From Gigaspora margarita (Eukaryota > Glomeromycota > Glomeromycetes > Diversisporales > Gigasporaceae): 64,000 bases of DNA. The stretch spans positions 251,805-315,804 of the forward strand of contig WTPW01000554.1 of assembly GCA_009809945.1 (NCBI GenBank), written 5' to 3'. The position numbers were made by a program, and so were the translations under genes. This document shows, in pieces, positions 1 through 11,224 of the stretch. The number at the start of each line of letters is the position of its first letter. Position 1 is the stretch's first letter. The notes below the pieces were generated by a model. The model was not told where the DNA came from and did no database searches. It was given only the letters and a program-made list of their open reading frames with translations.

Positions 1-444
1 ATGTGTGATAAAATTACATGCCGAACAACTTTGCTTAAGAGCCCAAAGTAGGTTACCTAATCAAAAAAAAAGTTTTATATTGAAAACCCAACATTTTTAA
101 CTTTAGCACATAGATAACCCATTTTTTTTACAAGGTAACCTACTTTTGCCGACTAAGTAAAGTTGTTCAGAGCATGTTTTTACATATGTTTCTCATCTCA
201 AAATCGAAAAATATCCGTTTTTGGAAAAGTTACATTTTCGTTTTGTGCAAAATCGGTGAAATTTTAATTCGATCTTTAAGCTCAATTTTTTCTTTTCCCC
301 TTGTTCTATACCCCCGAAAATTTTAATTTTAAGTTAATAAGTTAGATTTAAAAGAATCTTCTAATCCATATCTATAGTAAATTCATATGTTTTTATTATA
401 ATTTTTATTATAGACAGCAATTAAAAGGACATGTCCTATGACTG
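1..444. mobile_element. Right arm of a 1,058-bp fold-back element (cut by the window edge)
   Basis: This stretch matches the right arms of the palindromic elements at 33605-34662 and 49972-51333, including the motifs AAGAGCCCAAAGTAGG and AAGTAAAGTTGTTCAGAGCA. It ends in the shared terminus GGACATGTCCTATGACTG. A full arm is about 529 bp, so about 85 bp of this arm and all of the left arm lie outside the window. No coding capacity is visible. Confidence 0.8.
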
Positions 445-490
445 ATACAGTATTTCATCTTAATTCTGGGCAAAGTCCTTCCTACCTGCC

Positions 491-1440
491 CTAAAATCTA
501 TTTAGAAAGTTCAGATAAAGATACTTTATTACTTTCTTTAAACTTTTTTGTCCCTCCTTTTGTAAAGCTTTCAGAACATTTAACTCCTTACTAATTCTCA
601 TCTGGATTATAGCAGGTAGTATTAATTCTGGTATCCATTTTTGTTCCCATTTGACCTGGGCATACCAATACCAGATCTCATATAGACAGGTGATATGCAG
701 CCATATAGCTGCTTTATGTTTAGCAGGCTCTTCAATGTTTGTAGCAGAAAACATTTCATCCCATGACTTTGGAAGTCCATCATCATTTGATATTATCAGA
801 TATTTGTATGCTTCGGACCAAATCATTTTACTAATTTTACACTCCAGGGCGAAGCGTAATTGGGTTTGTATTTCTTCAGGGCATGCAGGACATTTACTAT
901 TTTCTTCCTGACTGATATATACTAGTCGATACCCTAAGGGAAGTGCCCTATGTTTTAGCCTCCAAACCATAACCTTCTTTTTATTAATAGTTTACTTTTT
1001 TTTAATCTAGCCTATATAATCTGTTTGGCTAGCAGAAACATTGACTTTAGAACATAGGTATTCTATAGCTTTTTTTACTGAAAAATTGCCATGTTGATTA
1101 CCTATTTCAAGATCGCCAGGGTCCAAGATCCATTACCTTCTCCTAGCACTTTACCCTCTAACTGATTCCATACTTGTATATATAGCTTCTCTCTTGATCA
1201 ATCCTTTGGTCATAGTTGAACTCCATTTAGAGCCTTCTTAATTGTTATATTTCTTCTACTTTGTAAATTTTCAGTGACAATTGCTCTTTCCACTTTTGCC
1301 CAAAAACTATCTCTTGTTATCAGCTTTATTAGCATTGAGACCAATCTTGCATCCAAAATATCCTTCAAAATTGGAGCTGCCAAGCCTCCTTGGTCATATT
1401 CCTGTTGGCTTGTTCATCTTATATTGATTACTTATGTAAA
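491..1440 (-). pseudogene. 3' end of a non-LTR retrotransposon (LINE) ORF2, broken
   Basis: The downstream part is a 159-residue open frame (970 to 491) with the pattern of the zf-RVT zinc-binding domain that follows the reverse transcriptase in many LINEs. It starts near WRLKHRALPLGYRL, then has CPAC, then a second cysteine (ALEC) followed by a W-rich stretch. Upstream, around 1415-1200, the same strand reads QGGLAAPILKDILDARLV, which resembles the GGL-P motif just after the reverse transcriptase domain. In-frame stops (TGA, twice near 1215-1200) and frame changes separate the two blocks, so it cannot be expressed. The catalytic reverse transcriptase and endonuclease are missing, as expected for a 5'-truncated copy. 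It abuts the fold-back terminus at 444. The clade cannot be set from this fragment. Confidence 0.7.
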
Positions 1441-1528
1441 TTTATGTTTTAATAGTCAATCCACATTATTATTGCAGTAGCATGTGTATTTACATTCATT
1501 ACTCATGCCAAATGCCATGCCAATTTAA

Positions 1529-1841
1529 CTAGTAAACTGCTACAAAACCCAGAAGATCTACAGACAGTTCTTGGGAACAGATAAAATTACATGAATAGTC
1601 AGTTAGGGACAGTTAGGTTTAGGGTTTTAGTAGGTGTTTTAGTAATATTATGTGAATTGCGCTGTTCTTACTGTCTATAAGAACTGTCTGTAGATCCTCC
1701 ACGCAAAACCCATGGGCATATAGTCTCACATGGTCACAGAATTCACACCAATTTGGACCATAACCATAACCATACAAAACCAGATCTTGATCCATGCCTA
1801 TTTGACACCAACTCATGCTGATCTGGTCCAATTTTCTTACA
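1529..1841. mobile_element. Decayed CCCTATAAG-family element (right end kept)
   Basis: The right end reads GGTCCAATTTTCTTACAGGG, the terminus of the element at 2019-2460. The family core TAGTAAACTGCTACAAAA lies at 1529-1546. A clear left terminus was not found. A 25-bp inverted repeat (AGATCTACAGACAGTTCTT near 1555, its complement near 1675-1697) forms a hairpin inside it. Confidence 0.45.
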
Positions 1842-2960
1842 GGGAAAGAACAGGAATCGAAATTTAGTTTAATTTTAGAAATAAGAATAATTAGAAATGA
1901 ATAAATGCCTTCATTTGAATGAAATGAATATTGCCAAAGAACAGAAATCAAAATTTAGTTTAATTTTAGAAACAAGAATAATTAGAAATGAATAAATGCC
2001 TTCGTTTGAATGAAATGGCCCTGTAAGAAGAAGTGGTACATAGTACAGTCCAAAATGGCACAGGAAAAACAACTATTACGTGCCTCTGCAAAAATTTCAT
2101 GTGCAAATCGCGGTCCACAAACTGTTCCTTCACCACAATTTTCATAGAAAAATGTGCCAAAAATCTGTGCCAAAATCTGTGTATTTTGGATTAGTAAACT
2201 GCTACAAAATCTGGTCCATTTACTGTTCAAAATTTACAGGTGAATGTGCCAAAAATGGCACAGTGAAAAGAAACCATTCTATGCCTCACATGTCAAACAC
2301 GGTGCACTATCCTGTGCCTTTCTGTTATTTTAGTAAATGTGCCAAAATACGTGTATTTCAGCTTGGTAAACTGCTGCAAAATTTGGTCCATTTGCAGTAC
2401 AAAATTTACGCGTATACCCATAATGGCACAGATATCACATGTACCACTTTTCTTACAGGGTGGATATTGCCAAAGAACAGAAATCGAAATTTAGTTTAAT
2501 TTTTGAACCAAAATTTTTATCTTTGACAAGAAACTAAAAATAATTAGAAGAAATAAATGCCTTCATTTGAATAAAAATAGATATTGCCAAAGAATAGGAA
2601 TTGAAATTTAGTTTAATTTTTTAAACCTGAATTTTTCATCTTCGACAAATAAAAAATTATTAGAAATAAATAAATGCCTTTATTTGAACGAAAATAGATC
2701 TTGCTAAAGAATAGGGATCAAAATTTAATTTAATTTTTTTAAAACTAAATTTTGGTATTCGACAAGAAACGAAAAATAATTAGAAATGAATAAATGCTTT
2801 CGTTTGAATAAAAATGGATCATGCCAAAGATAGGAATTGAAGTTTTATACAATTTTCAAAAACTAATTTTCTTCAAAAAAGAATTAAAAAGAATAAAGGC
2901 TTCATTCGAATAAAAATGAATATGCAAAGAATAGGAATTGAAATTTTGCACAATTGTTTA
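1840..2960. repeat. Minisatellite, unit about 117 bp, split by a MITE
   Basis: A unit containing TTGCCAAAGAATAGGAATTG, AATTTAGTTTAATTTT and AATGCCTTCATTTGAAT recurs at about 1840, 1930, 2467, 2583, 2700, 2821 and 2930. Spacing is mostly 109-121 bp. The copies become more diverged toward 2960. The element at 2019-2460 sits inside one unit. No protein is encoded. Confidence 0.75.
2019..2460. mobile_element. MITE, CCCTGTAAG/CCCTATAAG family, 442 bp
   Basis: The ends are CCCTGTAAGAAGAAGTGGTA and its complement TACCACTTTTCTTACAGGG. It is flanked by TGG on both sides (2016-2018 and 2461-2463), and the surrounding minisatellite shows the uninterrupted state, so a 3-bp target duplication is likely. 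Inside, GTGCCAAAA and GGCACAG words recur on both halves, and the core TAGTAAACTGCTACAAAA is present twice (2191 and, diverged, 2364). There is no transposase. Related elements: 5116-5749, 10133-11224 and 16658-16935. Confidence 0.8.
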
Positions 2961-3489
2961 AACCTGAATTTTAGTGAGATGCATTCTAGAAGCTATATAC
3001 TTATCCTCAAATCATTAGATTTGTTTTATATTTACTATCCCCTTCTCAACTGCAGATATATGCCTAAATAATTTTTTTTAAAAAAAACTAACGTCAGGAT
3101 TTCTATACTTTTAAATGTATTTGATATAAAAAATTTAATTAATTTTGACAGTAATTTCTTTTGAATATAAAAATTGACAAATTACCATGTTAATTACTTA
3201 GAAGGGGTAATTTAAACATGCATATATATTCCTAATGATGCATACAAATGGTATGTTAATAAGATAAGCAATCTTTAAAGTCTTATGAGGACAATTGAGT
3301 AGAAAGAAAAAGTAAAAATAAAAAAATTTAAATACCTCATCTATTTTCTCTAGTATCCAAGAATAATCTTATTTTTTATCCACTCATATATATCAAATTG
3401 TAAAATTTATCATGGCAAACCTGTATGAAAAAGTTATGAATGAGCTATTAGTTCATAATAATTAGTGACCCCATTACTGCCCCCCATGA
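2961..3489. other. AT-rich spacer
   Basis: No gene, repeat pair or inverted repeat was recognised here. The sequence is AT-rich with several homopolymer runs. Confidence 0.5.
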
Positions 3490-3795
3490 TCCATTACAAG
3501 ATTATCAAACTCAAATGCTGTCATTAATCAGCTTCTTCATCAATCCAAAAGAATAGAAAATAGAAAAGCACAATTTTGGTATGCCTATTATTTAGAAGAG
3601 ATCTTAGAAAATATGCCGCTAGAACAAAGAACAATCTGTATCAAACAACTTTCTCTATACTTTACTACTGCAGTTGTTTGTTCCTATTATATTTTTCGTA
3701 CATGGGGGACTTCTAAAATCAACCAATCTATAAAATTGACCTTGTCAATGATTTATAAATTGAAAGTAGAAGAATATCAGAGAATTGTAAATTAA
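3490..3795 (+). pseudogene. Coding-like fragment, unrecognised family
   Basis: A frame is open from just after a TGA at 3487 to a TAA at 3795, about 101 codons. It is rich in K, Q, Y and W (for example RKAQFWYAYYLEEILENM and KLKVEEYQRIVN) and is less biased to low-complexity residues than other frames nearby, which suggests real coding ancestry. There is an ATG at 3613, but the coding-like signal extends upstream of it with no obvious start or acceptor, so this looks like the 3' end of a truncated gene or repeat-borne ORF. I do not recognise the family. The short basic, tyrosine-rich composition suggests a helical domain only loosely. Confidence 0.35.
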
Positions 3796-5115
3796 TAACT
3801 TAAGAACCTTGTGTTGCTAATTTATTGGGGAATTTTTAATGAAATAGTATGGTGCTGGCTTAATTAGAAAAAAAATGTAATTATATATAAAAGTTTAAAA
3901 AATATATATTAATATTCACATTTTCTAAATAGATTAAACATAATGAATCTATGTAAAATGTAAAAATATTATACTTCTCTTTTGAATAAATCGGTACCAA
4001 ATCTCTTTAACCTCAATTAGTAAAGATTATTAAGGCATAAAGTCACGAGTTGCTGCTTCAGAATATACAATTATGATAATTATAGTTAATAAGACTTTAT
4101 TGGTTTGAACGGTAGTTCTTTTTCAAGTTAGAAATATCTATTCGAATCAACTATGATCAAAGTTATCTACCAAATATGTTTTCAGTCGGTGCTGAGTATA
4201 TTTGATCCAAATATTCCAAATTTGAATGCATTATAGCCTTCACAAATATTTAAATTTTACTTGAGTGCTTGTAAACGTTATTAAAATTAGTAGAACAGTA
4301 TAGAATAAAAAAAAATATAGAATTTTATTTCTTATTAGTTATTTGTAATTTGTGATGCGATAAAATTATTGGCTAATAATATCATATTAGTGGGGATCAT
4401 TAATTTCGACCAATCAGAAATATGATTTAACTGTGGCCAAAGAAACTTGGGAGAAATTAGTAAATGCTTTTTTGCAACTATTTCATTACCAGTTAAGGTT
4501 AAGGTTATTGTCTTATATTTAGTAATTAAGATATGCATTATTTTATTCGTGCATAATATTAGAAAAAATTAGATTTTCTTTTTAATTGTTATTTGCAATT
4601 TTTTTATATATACAACTGATGTTCGATAAGCGAAAAATTTGAGAGGCCTGGGCAGCACTTTGCATGCACTGCTCTTATACAAGCGCATGCGCATGCGCAA
4701 GAGAATAGAGTATAAACTACAATCGGTTAAAATTTGTGAAACCCAAAATTACCAAAAAGAGTTAAGCCAAAGAAAATTAATTACCAAAAATAAATGCCAA
4801 TACAACCAAAAAAGTAATTTAGAGTAACACCAGGCATTAACAATTATTTCTAAGCACTAATTAATTTCGAATTAATAATTGAATGTGAAAAAATTATGCA
4901 AAACTTACAATTAAAATTAATATATTAAAAGCTAATAATTAATTTGCAAGAATGTTAAAACACAAGTAATAGTTTCACAACAGCTAAATAAATCAAACAA
5001 TTAGACTAATAATCTTCCACGATAACACTATAATAACAATAAGTAGCTGTGCAATGCAGTCGCGCTAAATCGGGAATGGATGATAAACTGTATAAATAAA
5101 AATAACACCTAGGGG
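3796..5115. other. Intergenic, AT-rich
   Basis: No coding region was recognised. There is a short CpG-bearing GCGCATGCGCATGCGC stretch at about 4684-4698. The rest is A/T-rich with scattered homopolymers. The open frame at 4639-4827 is short and lysine/glutamine rich and is not supported. Confidence 0.5.
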
Positions 5116-5749
5116 CCCTATAAGTAAAATATACGGTTGGCAGCAGAATGGCATGGGTTTTGGATGCATGGTTAACCCAGGATTTTGTATGCAAGAGACT
5201 TGGATTTGCACGGACTTTTAGCCTGTCTGTGGTGGACTGTATACCCATACTAATTTGGACCGTTAATGGCTCAGGTTTTGCAAACTTTACTAGTCCAAAT
5301 GGTATGGGTTTTGCTACAAATAATTAATGTAAATTAACGTGCTATACCACTGTGATAAAAAAATATATAAAGTAGATTATATAAATTTATATCAACAATC
5401 AATATAATATGAACAAACTAATTGCATATGTATCAAAATTTTGTAACCCAGAGCAATTTCATTAGCGAAATTATTGAAATATCACAATTTTTTTAAAAAA
5501 ATCATATATTGACCTTTTGCTCTTCATGAAACGAACCAACATGTATCACCATTGATACATATCATTCCGTAAAATGAAAGTGCCATTATGTATAACGTGA
5601 CATAATATGCCACTTCTGTCGTAATTTTTGTACCACTTTTTACTGCACCATTCAGTGCGATGCACCTTTACATATCACTCTGGCTGTGTCATTTTGTATA
5701 TTTATGGCTCTAACCTGTACCACACCCCTGGACCACTTTTTTTATAGGG
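5116..5749. mobile_element. MITE, CCCTATAAG family, 634 bp
   Basis: The left end is CCCTATAAGTAAAATATACG and the right end is TGGACCACTTTTTTTATAGGG. The interior carries a diverged copy of the family core near 5285 and, toward the right end, many TGTACCAC/GTGCACC-like words. A target duplication is not clear. Non-coding. Confidence 0.7.
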
Positions 5750-6262
5750 GCATTATCTGAATAATGACCGGAATTAAGCTTAATTTGATCAAAATTCAGA
5801 ACACTTTTAGGAGTATTTCGCATTTATACAGAAAGTCTAATTTAGTAATGTTGAATAACTCTGATATAGATAGTTATATTTTGTATCGAATTCAAATATT
5901 TACAGCTGATTTGTCAAATTCGTAGGATTTTGTGATGATCATCAGCAAATTTTGACAATTATTTTTCGATAATAAAATTTTCGTCCAGTATATTGAAATG
6001 ATATACTGCCAAAAATTGTATTATCAAAAACTATATTTTTTTACCAAAATTTACTGTAATTTTGATAATTATATTAAATCTGCTATTATTATCACATTAG
6101 GTTAAAAATCTGTGTGCAAGGTGGTAAATTTGCTTTGCATATTTTAAATCTTATAATACTAAATGACAACCGTAATCTAGCAATTTGTCTTTTGATTGGA
6201 TGTCATTAAGGTCATATGTCTAGCGCATGCTGATATATATTGTACCTAAAAGGTACAAGTGT
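5750..6262. other. AT-rich spacer
   Basis: Nothing recognised. Several ATATTGA/TCAATAT inverted words occur near 5930-6060 without forming a clean element. Confidence 0.4.
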
Positions 6263-7640
6263 TAACTTGCTAAAGTTACACCTTCAATTGTCTAAAATTA
6301 CCTGGCATTACTAAAACATGCAGAAAAGATCTATTTCAGGGAGGTAAGTACTTTTAAAAAGTTGATACCTTCCATAATTGTAATGCCACAACCATGTTAA
6401 TTTTACCTAAGTAGTACTAGGCATTGTTAATATTCTTGGGGGGCTTACTGGTAATACCAGTATGATCATGTTGAATGTGTAACATGAAATATAAGATGTT
6501 GATTTTTTTAGTATGAGTGATGATTTTCACTTTTCCGATTCTGGTAGGAGTTAAATAATTCTGATGCAACACATGATAACAATGCATAAATTATATAAGG
6601 CACATTGATGTGAGAAAATATAATTGTGAAAAAATGTGTCATAGCAGTAAATACTAATACAAATTCTGTCTTGCAAAAAATGACAACATACGTCGTAATT
6701 AAGAATCAATCAAATTAAAGCAAAATAAATGTCCCACTGTGACGAATATCAGTCTGCACCAAAATCTTTTATTCTGCTAATTTCTTATCTAAATGTATAA
6801 TAAAGGTAGTTGTTGCTACTTCAATTGCACTTTGCCATATCCAAAACTGTTATCAGACCGTGAGAATTAAATATATGATCTATTATGATAATCTATTTAA
6901 TTTGTAATTATAATCATTTGCATTTTAATGTTGTAATAGATTTGTCATAATTTGTAACACTATGAATTAGTCACCATTTATATTTTTTAAAAAAAATTTA
7001 TTTTGTTTGTTACGTATACTCTGTATTTTTAACTTGCTAAAGCTACAACTTGAATTGCCTAAAATTATCTGACGCTAGCTAAAACGTGCAAAAAAGATCT
7101 ATTTCAGAGAGTTAAGTACTTTTGTTAATTAATAAAAGGTTAATACCTTCTATAATTGTAATGCTACAGTAGGCATTGTTAATATTCTTGGGGAGGGATT
7201 ACCAGTAATACCAGTACGATCATGTTGAATATGTAACATGAAATATAAGATGTTGATTTTTTTAGTATAAGTGATGGTTTTCACTTTTCTGATTCTGGTA
7301 GAAATTAAATAATTCTGGTGCAACGCATGATAATAACTGCATAAATTATATAAGGTACATTTATGTGGGAAAATATAGTCAGGTGAATACTAATACAAAT
7401 TCTGTAATGACAAGGTGACGAAAGTCCAGTCTGCACTGAAATCTTTTATTCAACTAATTTATGTAAGTGTATAATAAACAGTAATTGGTACTTCAATTGC
7501 ACTTTGCTGTGAGAATTAAATTTGCATTTTAATGTTGTAATAAATTCATCATAATTTGTATTACTATAAATTAGCCATCCATTTATATTTTTTAAAAAAT
7601 CGACTTTTATTTGTTACGTGCACTTTGTATTTTTAAAAAA
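6263..7640. repeat. Head-to-tail duplication of a 0.6-0.77-kb unit
   Basis: Unit 1 (6263-7030) and unit 2 (7031-7640) share AACTTGCTAAAG at their starts, AGATCTATTTCAG, GGCATTGTTAATATTCTTGG, ATGTAACATGAAATATAAGA and the end motif GTTACGT...TGTATTTTT. Unit 2 is shorter mainly through deletions. A third partial unit (7641-7672) begins AAAAAATCGACTTCCATTCG. Identity by eye is roughly 80 percent. No protein is encoded, and no terminal inverted repeat was found. Confidence 0.75.
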
Positions 7641-8183
7641 ATCGACTTCCATTCGTCATGCGCAGTTTGCATATTTGAAATTAGATTAACTGAGTAATAG
7701 CATACATTAGTGAGTTAAATACTGTGTATCATTAGAATGGTAAGCATTATAACAGTAAATAATGTTAGAAGCTATAATAATATCGACGCAAACTAACAAC
7801 CCTAACCACATATTGTGATTATTGGAATAACGAGCAAGTTTTGTGAGAATTTTTACAGAAATTCTTGATAAAAGCCACCTTAAAATGTATTATATGCCAA
7901 GTAATTTTATAATTGCTAAATAGTGAGAGAATTTTTTACAGAATTTTTACAGTAATTCACGATAAACAATTTTAATTAAACTAACAACCCTGCTCACGTG
8001 TTATATGCAGAGTAAGATTGTAACAGAATTTTTCAACTCATGACAATTCTGATACAACTAACTCACCTTTCATTGATACCAGAATGGCATGCAAGCTTTG
8101 TAACAGAATTTTTGTAATAGCTCATGATGGAAATCAATATTTAATTCCAATACAAACTATCTCAATCTTATCCATTTTGTATA
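7641..8183. repeat. Imperfect repeats of GTAACAGAATTTTT
   Basis: Variants of TTTTGTAACAGAATTTTTAC recur at about 7830, 7930, 8020, 8097, 8590 and 9150, with TACAACTAACTCA words between them. They surround and separate the two elements at 8184-8571 and 8648-9079. No gene. Confidence 0.45.
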
Positions 8184-8571
8184 TTAGACTACACAAAGTT
8201 AATTTTTCGTTTTGCATTACATGAGTCTCAAAATTCCTGGTCGGTCAGTCAGATTTTTTTTTTTTTTTAATCTATTATAAATTAATAGCCTTATGTTGCA
8301 TCTAAGGCCACATAAAGTTAATTTCAACGCTTTGCATAACATGGAATCAGAAAATTGGAATTAAAAGTCAGATTTTCTATCGACACTGTCGGATAATTTC
8401 GAAAAGCTAATGTCTCTACCGGGTGATACCAGAATAATTTATAAAGAAAAATTAAATAACGAAAATAGAATAATTGGAACAATTGAGACTTAAAAAAAAA
8501 AAAATTTGAAAAAATTGAAAAAATGGGTCAGCTGGTAATGCAAAACGAAAATTTAACTTTGCATAACCTTA
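8184..8571. mobile_element. Short inverted-repeat element, TTAGRCYAYRCAAAG ends
   Basis: The left end reads ACACAAAGTTAATTTTTCGT then TTTGCATTAC. The right end is GTAATGCAAAACGAAAATTT then AACTTTGCATAACC, the inverse over about 35 bp. Inside are a T-run, an A-run and a second inward partial copy of the left end near 8305. Sister of 8648-9079. Confidence 0.65.
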
Positions 8572-8647
8572 GAACAATAAGTATGTTTTATAACAAAATT
8601 TTTTACAATAGCATGAAACTTTAATACAACTAACTCATTACTCATAT

Positions 8648-9079
8648 TAGGCCACGCAAAGTTGATTTTTCATTTCGCATTACATGGATTTCAAAATTCG
8701 GGATGGACGGGCAGATAGTTTTTTTTTTTTTTTTTTTAGTTTTAATTGTTCACATTTAAGGCTATACAAGGCTAATTTTCATTTTGCACAACAGGAATCA
8801 AAAAATTGGGCCGGCAGTCATATTTTTCCTGTCAATCCTATCGAACGATTACGAGAAATTAAGGTCTCCATCGAGTGACACTGGATGAAAATAATTATTG
8901 GAATAAATTTTTTGCCACACTTAAAATTCATTCAATTATTAACTTTGTGAGAAAAAACAAATGTCAAAAATCGAACAATTGGCACAATTGGGATCTAAAA
9001 AAAAAAAAAAAAATTGAAAAAATTGAAAAAATAGGACGGCGAGTAATGCAAAACAAAAAATCCACTTTGCATAGCCTTA
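8648..9079. mobile_element. Second copy of the same short inverted-repeat element
   Basis: It has the same design as its neighbour. The left end is TAGGCCACGCAAAGTTGATT and the right end is GTAATGCAAAACAAAAAATC followed by CACTTTGCATAGCC. T-runs and A-runs are arranged symmetrically, and the words GGGCCGGCAG and GGACGGCGAG face each other. The open frames across it are shadows of the repeat. Confidence 0.65.
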
Positions 9080-9925
9080 AGATTACTTAACAACAAATAA
9101 GTCCTATGTACAATTTTTTTATTTACATATTATATGCTAGGTAAGTTTCGTAATGGAATTTTATTTTATAGTAACATGAAGAAATTACAATAATTCTGAC
9201 TAATTAAACTTTTAATCAAATATTGATAACAATAGTATAATGAGCATATTCTGCAATGAAATTTTAATTTCGATCACTATAATCGTGATGGCAAGTAAGT
9301 CATACAAAATAATTTTTATAGTAATCCATGATAGACATTGCAATAATACTTATTGATTATTAAAATCGAATCAGAAGTTGCACAGGTTTTTTGGATGTCT
9401 TCTTATACACACGGCAAAGCGTGTGCATAAAACTAGTTCTAATAATAAATAAAAAAGAACACAGCATATTTAGTTAGCGCATTTCCGAAAGACAATAATA
9501 AAAAGACTTTTTTTAAAGAGATCGTCATGTACTTCATTTAAAAGAAAAACCTGTTAGGTTAAACAATTCTCATACGATAAATAAATATAGTACTATGAGA
9601 TGCAGAATTTCAAATTTTTTACGTTTAATGCATTGTCCAATCAATTGAGATTTTGCGGACGTACATCACTAAAATGTATATAAACCATACACTTCATGAT
9701 ATATATCACTCTGTTCCTGGTACAGTATAAATAAACTCTATAAATATCACACCATTTAAAAAAACCCCCTCGCACGCACTCAAAAATACCTTGTTTAGTA
9801 ATACAGAAATTATGATATTCAAGTTCGATCATCATCTAGGTTACCTTATTCAAATAGTAAATTTTTTACCACTTATTTATCGTTAGTTTGTTTATTTTAT
9901 TTTACGTATGCATATTTTTTTTCAG
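9080..9925. other. AT-rich spacer upstream of the piggyBac exon
   Basis: No gene recognised. A small hairpin TTATACACACG...CGTGTGCATAA lies at about 9405-9430. A pyrimidine tract ending TTTTTTTTCAG at 9914-9925 is the acceptor of the next feature. Confidence 0.45.
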
Positions 9926-10092
9926 ATGAAAATACGAGTACAAATATTGACGATGATTCATATATGACCGAACATGGAAAGCATGACGATAAATCACCAC
10001 GAAGTAATATGTGGTGTACAGTGTGTAACGTTCCCTTATGTATTAATAAGCAACGCCCAGATTGCTTTATTAATTACCATGAATATAAATAA
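9926..10092 (+). pseudogene. Last exon of a piggyBac-type transposase (zinc-ribbon C-terminus), orphan
   Basis: After the acceptor TTTTTTCAG the frame encodes an acidic stretch (DDDSYMTEHGKHDDKS) and then a cysteine-rich end with WCTVCNVPLC, a second cysteine in DCF, then YHEYK and a stop. C-x2-C ... VPLC ... CF-x2-YH is the pattern of the zinc ribbon at the C-terminus of piggyBac-like (DDE_Tnp_1_7) transposases, which binds the element ends. No catalytic DDD domain was found upstream within the window, so this is a remnant. It lies 40 bp before the element at 10133. Whether it is expressed as part of anything is unknown. Confidence 0.65.
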
Positions 10093-10132
10093 ACCAAAAA
10101 AATAACATTTTTATACTTTTTTATAATGGTTT

Positions 10133-11224
10133 CCCTATAAGAAAAGTGGTCCGGGATCGCACGGAAAAACAGTGTATAGGCACGTGGTCGAGTGGCACGT
10201 GCTATGGGTCGGGTTTGCAGTGCATGGTTCGAGTAGGCACGGGAAACGGCGGACCGTGTTGATCCGTATACACGTGCCAATTTAACGTGAAATCACGTAA
10301 ATCGCCCGTGCCTTTTGTAGCAGTTTACTAAGCCAATTGACACGTGCGATGACACGTGAATGGAACGGGTAAGTAAATTTAAATTTATGGTCCACTTTCC
10401 AATAGACATTTTATTAGAAGAGGACCGGATAATAGTTGAAGCATTTACATATCTGGAAGCTAAAGCAACTGCAAAATGTGTAAAATCTTGCAAGGAATCT
10501 TTTTCCTTAAGATACCAGAGCAGGGTTACTTGCGAATTTTTGAGATATTGCAACTTTTGAAAAAAAAAATCGTTTGTGATCCTTCGCTCTTATTTTACCC
10601 CGTGAAACGAGCCAACACGTGACATTTTTAACACGTGCAATTCCATGTAATTCGACGTGCCATCACGTACAACGTGCATATGCGTGCCACCGAATGCGTG
10701 TCATTCCGTGTGACGTAATATAACGTGCCACCCCATTACCGTAGTATCCGTGTCATTTTTAATCGTGCCATCCCCTAAAACATTTTACTTATTTGCGCGG
10801 GTAACACAAAATCCGATTTTGTAAATAAACACTAAATAAACTAAGTGCGTGAGATAAAAATTTAGGGTTAGGGCCTTAACGTTAGAGGCTATATGGTTAG
10901 AATGATGTTTATTATATGTAAAATTTCATTCCCGTCATTTTTAATTAGTGCACCAAGATCGACTTAAACATCAGTTTTTGCATAGTTTCGCTTTTTTCTT
11001 CCTTTTTCTTCTTTTACGCGTGTTCGAATTCTTTGTCGGGCTGATCCGGAATAGTCAAAATTTGCACTCTCCGATTGGCTATTTCCTCTCCAGGGGTTTG
11101 TATTACCCGCGCAAATAAGTGGATGCTCCCGTAAAACGCGCCTATACGTGTCACACAGTCCGTACCATCCCGTGCATATACACTGTTTTCCCGTACCATA
11201 CCCCGAACCACTTTTCTTATAGGG
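10133..11224. mobile_element. CCCTATAAG-family element with CACGTG word arrays, 1,092 bp
   Basis: The left end is CCCTATAAGAAAAGTGGTCC and the right end is GAACCACTTTTCTTATAGGG. TTT flanks both sides (10130-10132 and 11225-11227), consistent with a 3-bp target duplication. ACGTG, GGCACGTG and CGTGCCA words are repeated dozens of times in the outer 500 bp (10190-10370) and near the right (10615-10760, 11140-11210). The core TAGTAAACTGCTACAAAA occurs inverted at about 10313-10330. The middle holds an A/T block with TTAGGGTTAGGG. No transposase gene was seen. CpG is well preserved, suggesting a fairly young copy. Confidence 0.8.

Noticed and set aside
2080-2499. 139-codon frame as a gene
   Set aside because: It spans a MITE from inside one arm into the minisatellite.
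10190-10760. Dense CACGTG words as E-box or G-box promoter elements
   Set aside because: They lie symmetrically inside a transposon with no adjacent gene; the same layout with other words occurs in other elements.
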